Below, in pieces: positions 5,338 to 5,480 of a stretch of DNA of 5,480 nucleotides. Made by a program: the position numbers and the translations under genes. Each line of letters opens with the position of its first letter. The first letter of the stretch is position 1. The notes below the pieces were generated by a model. It was not told the DNA's origin and did no database searches. It saw nothing but the letters and a program-made list of their open reading frames with translations. This stretch comes from Candidatus Brocadiaceae bacterium (GTDB lineage: Bacteria > Planctomycetota > MHYJ01 > JACQXL01 > CAKKQI01): positions 1 to 5,480 of the forward strand of contig CAKKQI010000337.1 of NCBI GenBank assembly GCA_919901895.1, written 5' to 3'.

Positions 5338-5480
5338 ACGTCTACTCAACATCGCAAATTTTCACTTGCGTCACTTTTGGCGGTAATACTCGCCTGCTTA
5401 TTTTTACTCCGGCCGGATCAGAGAATGGTTTATAGTGAAGAGGCCGGCTGGAAAGAATACCAGATGACTTATTCCACGGA
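5338..5480 (+). CDS. Exported protein, 3'-partial, apparent ACG start
   Basis: The frame is open from 5305 to the window edge and encodes a typical signal peptide after the ACG: basic H-R-K at residues 5-7, then the hydrophobic stretch FSLASLLAVILACLFLL (8-24). The mature-looking region that follows reads 'VYSEEAGWKEYQMTYSTE'. A strong AGGAGG site lies upstream of the ACG. The first TTG (5377) would fall inside the hydrophobic core, and the first ATG (5425) would remove the signal peptide; neither has a ribosome site. The start is therefore either a real, very weak ACG codon or an ATG changed by mutation or read error. The gene lies 33 bases downstream of the putative MITE. The 'W-K-x-Y-Q' pattern near the mature N-terminus recalls some exported multihaem cytochromes, but no CXXCH is within view, so I assign no function. 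Confidence 0.65.

Overview
The window is a one-strand gene cluster of seven genes, all reading left to right. Every product carries a signal peptide or lipoprotein signal, so the whole set is destined for the envelope of a bacterium with an outer membrane. The domain repertoire points to Planctomycetota or a related deep lineage, with moderate, A+T-leaning base composition. It includes HEAT-repeat proteins ending in a 'G-x-x-F/L-G-x-D...W..WW/WY' tail, the TPR-like 'W(C)..NGL..EA' plus 'DGQW' segment, and secretin-derived STN/N1 modules joined by a 'Y-[DN]-I-x-DL ... GP' linker. This lineage call is inference from family knowledge; no rRNA or other phylogenetic marker is present.

Layout. 1-1148: exported HEAT-repeat protein whose start lies just left of the window. 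1171-1818: small outer-membrane beta-barrel protein (OmpW-like). 1861-2937: second exported TPR/HEAT-repeat protein, related to the first at its C-terminal end. 2940-2970: short tandem repeat. 3005-3856: exported protein with a proline-rich linker, an STN/secretin N0-like domain and an N1-like domain, but no secretin channel. 3885-4883: probable lipoprotein with the same N1-like module followed by a reduced secretin C-terminal core. 4951-5163: 70-residue lipoprotein. 5164-5301: 138-bp imperfect inverted repeat flanked by TAA on both sides, probably a MITE. 5338-5480: start of a further exported protein that runs off the window and appears to begin with ACG.

How it fits together. Gaps between the first six genes are only 22, 42, 67, 28 and 67 bases and no convincing terminator separates them, so one transcription unit is likely. 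Removing the putative MITE and its 3-base duplication leaves about 33 bases between genes six and seven, so the element seems to have inserted into an existing operon. The most interesting theme is the pair at 3005-4883: secretin building blocks (N0, N1, reduced C-terminal core) divided over two neighbouring exported proteins, with a beta-barrel protein, a tiny lipoprotein and two repeat-scaffold proteins next to them. They could form an envelope assembly, but nothing in the sequence proves this. The second notable point is the ACG in the start position of the last gene, behind a perfect Shine-Dalgarno sequence.
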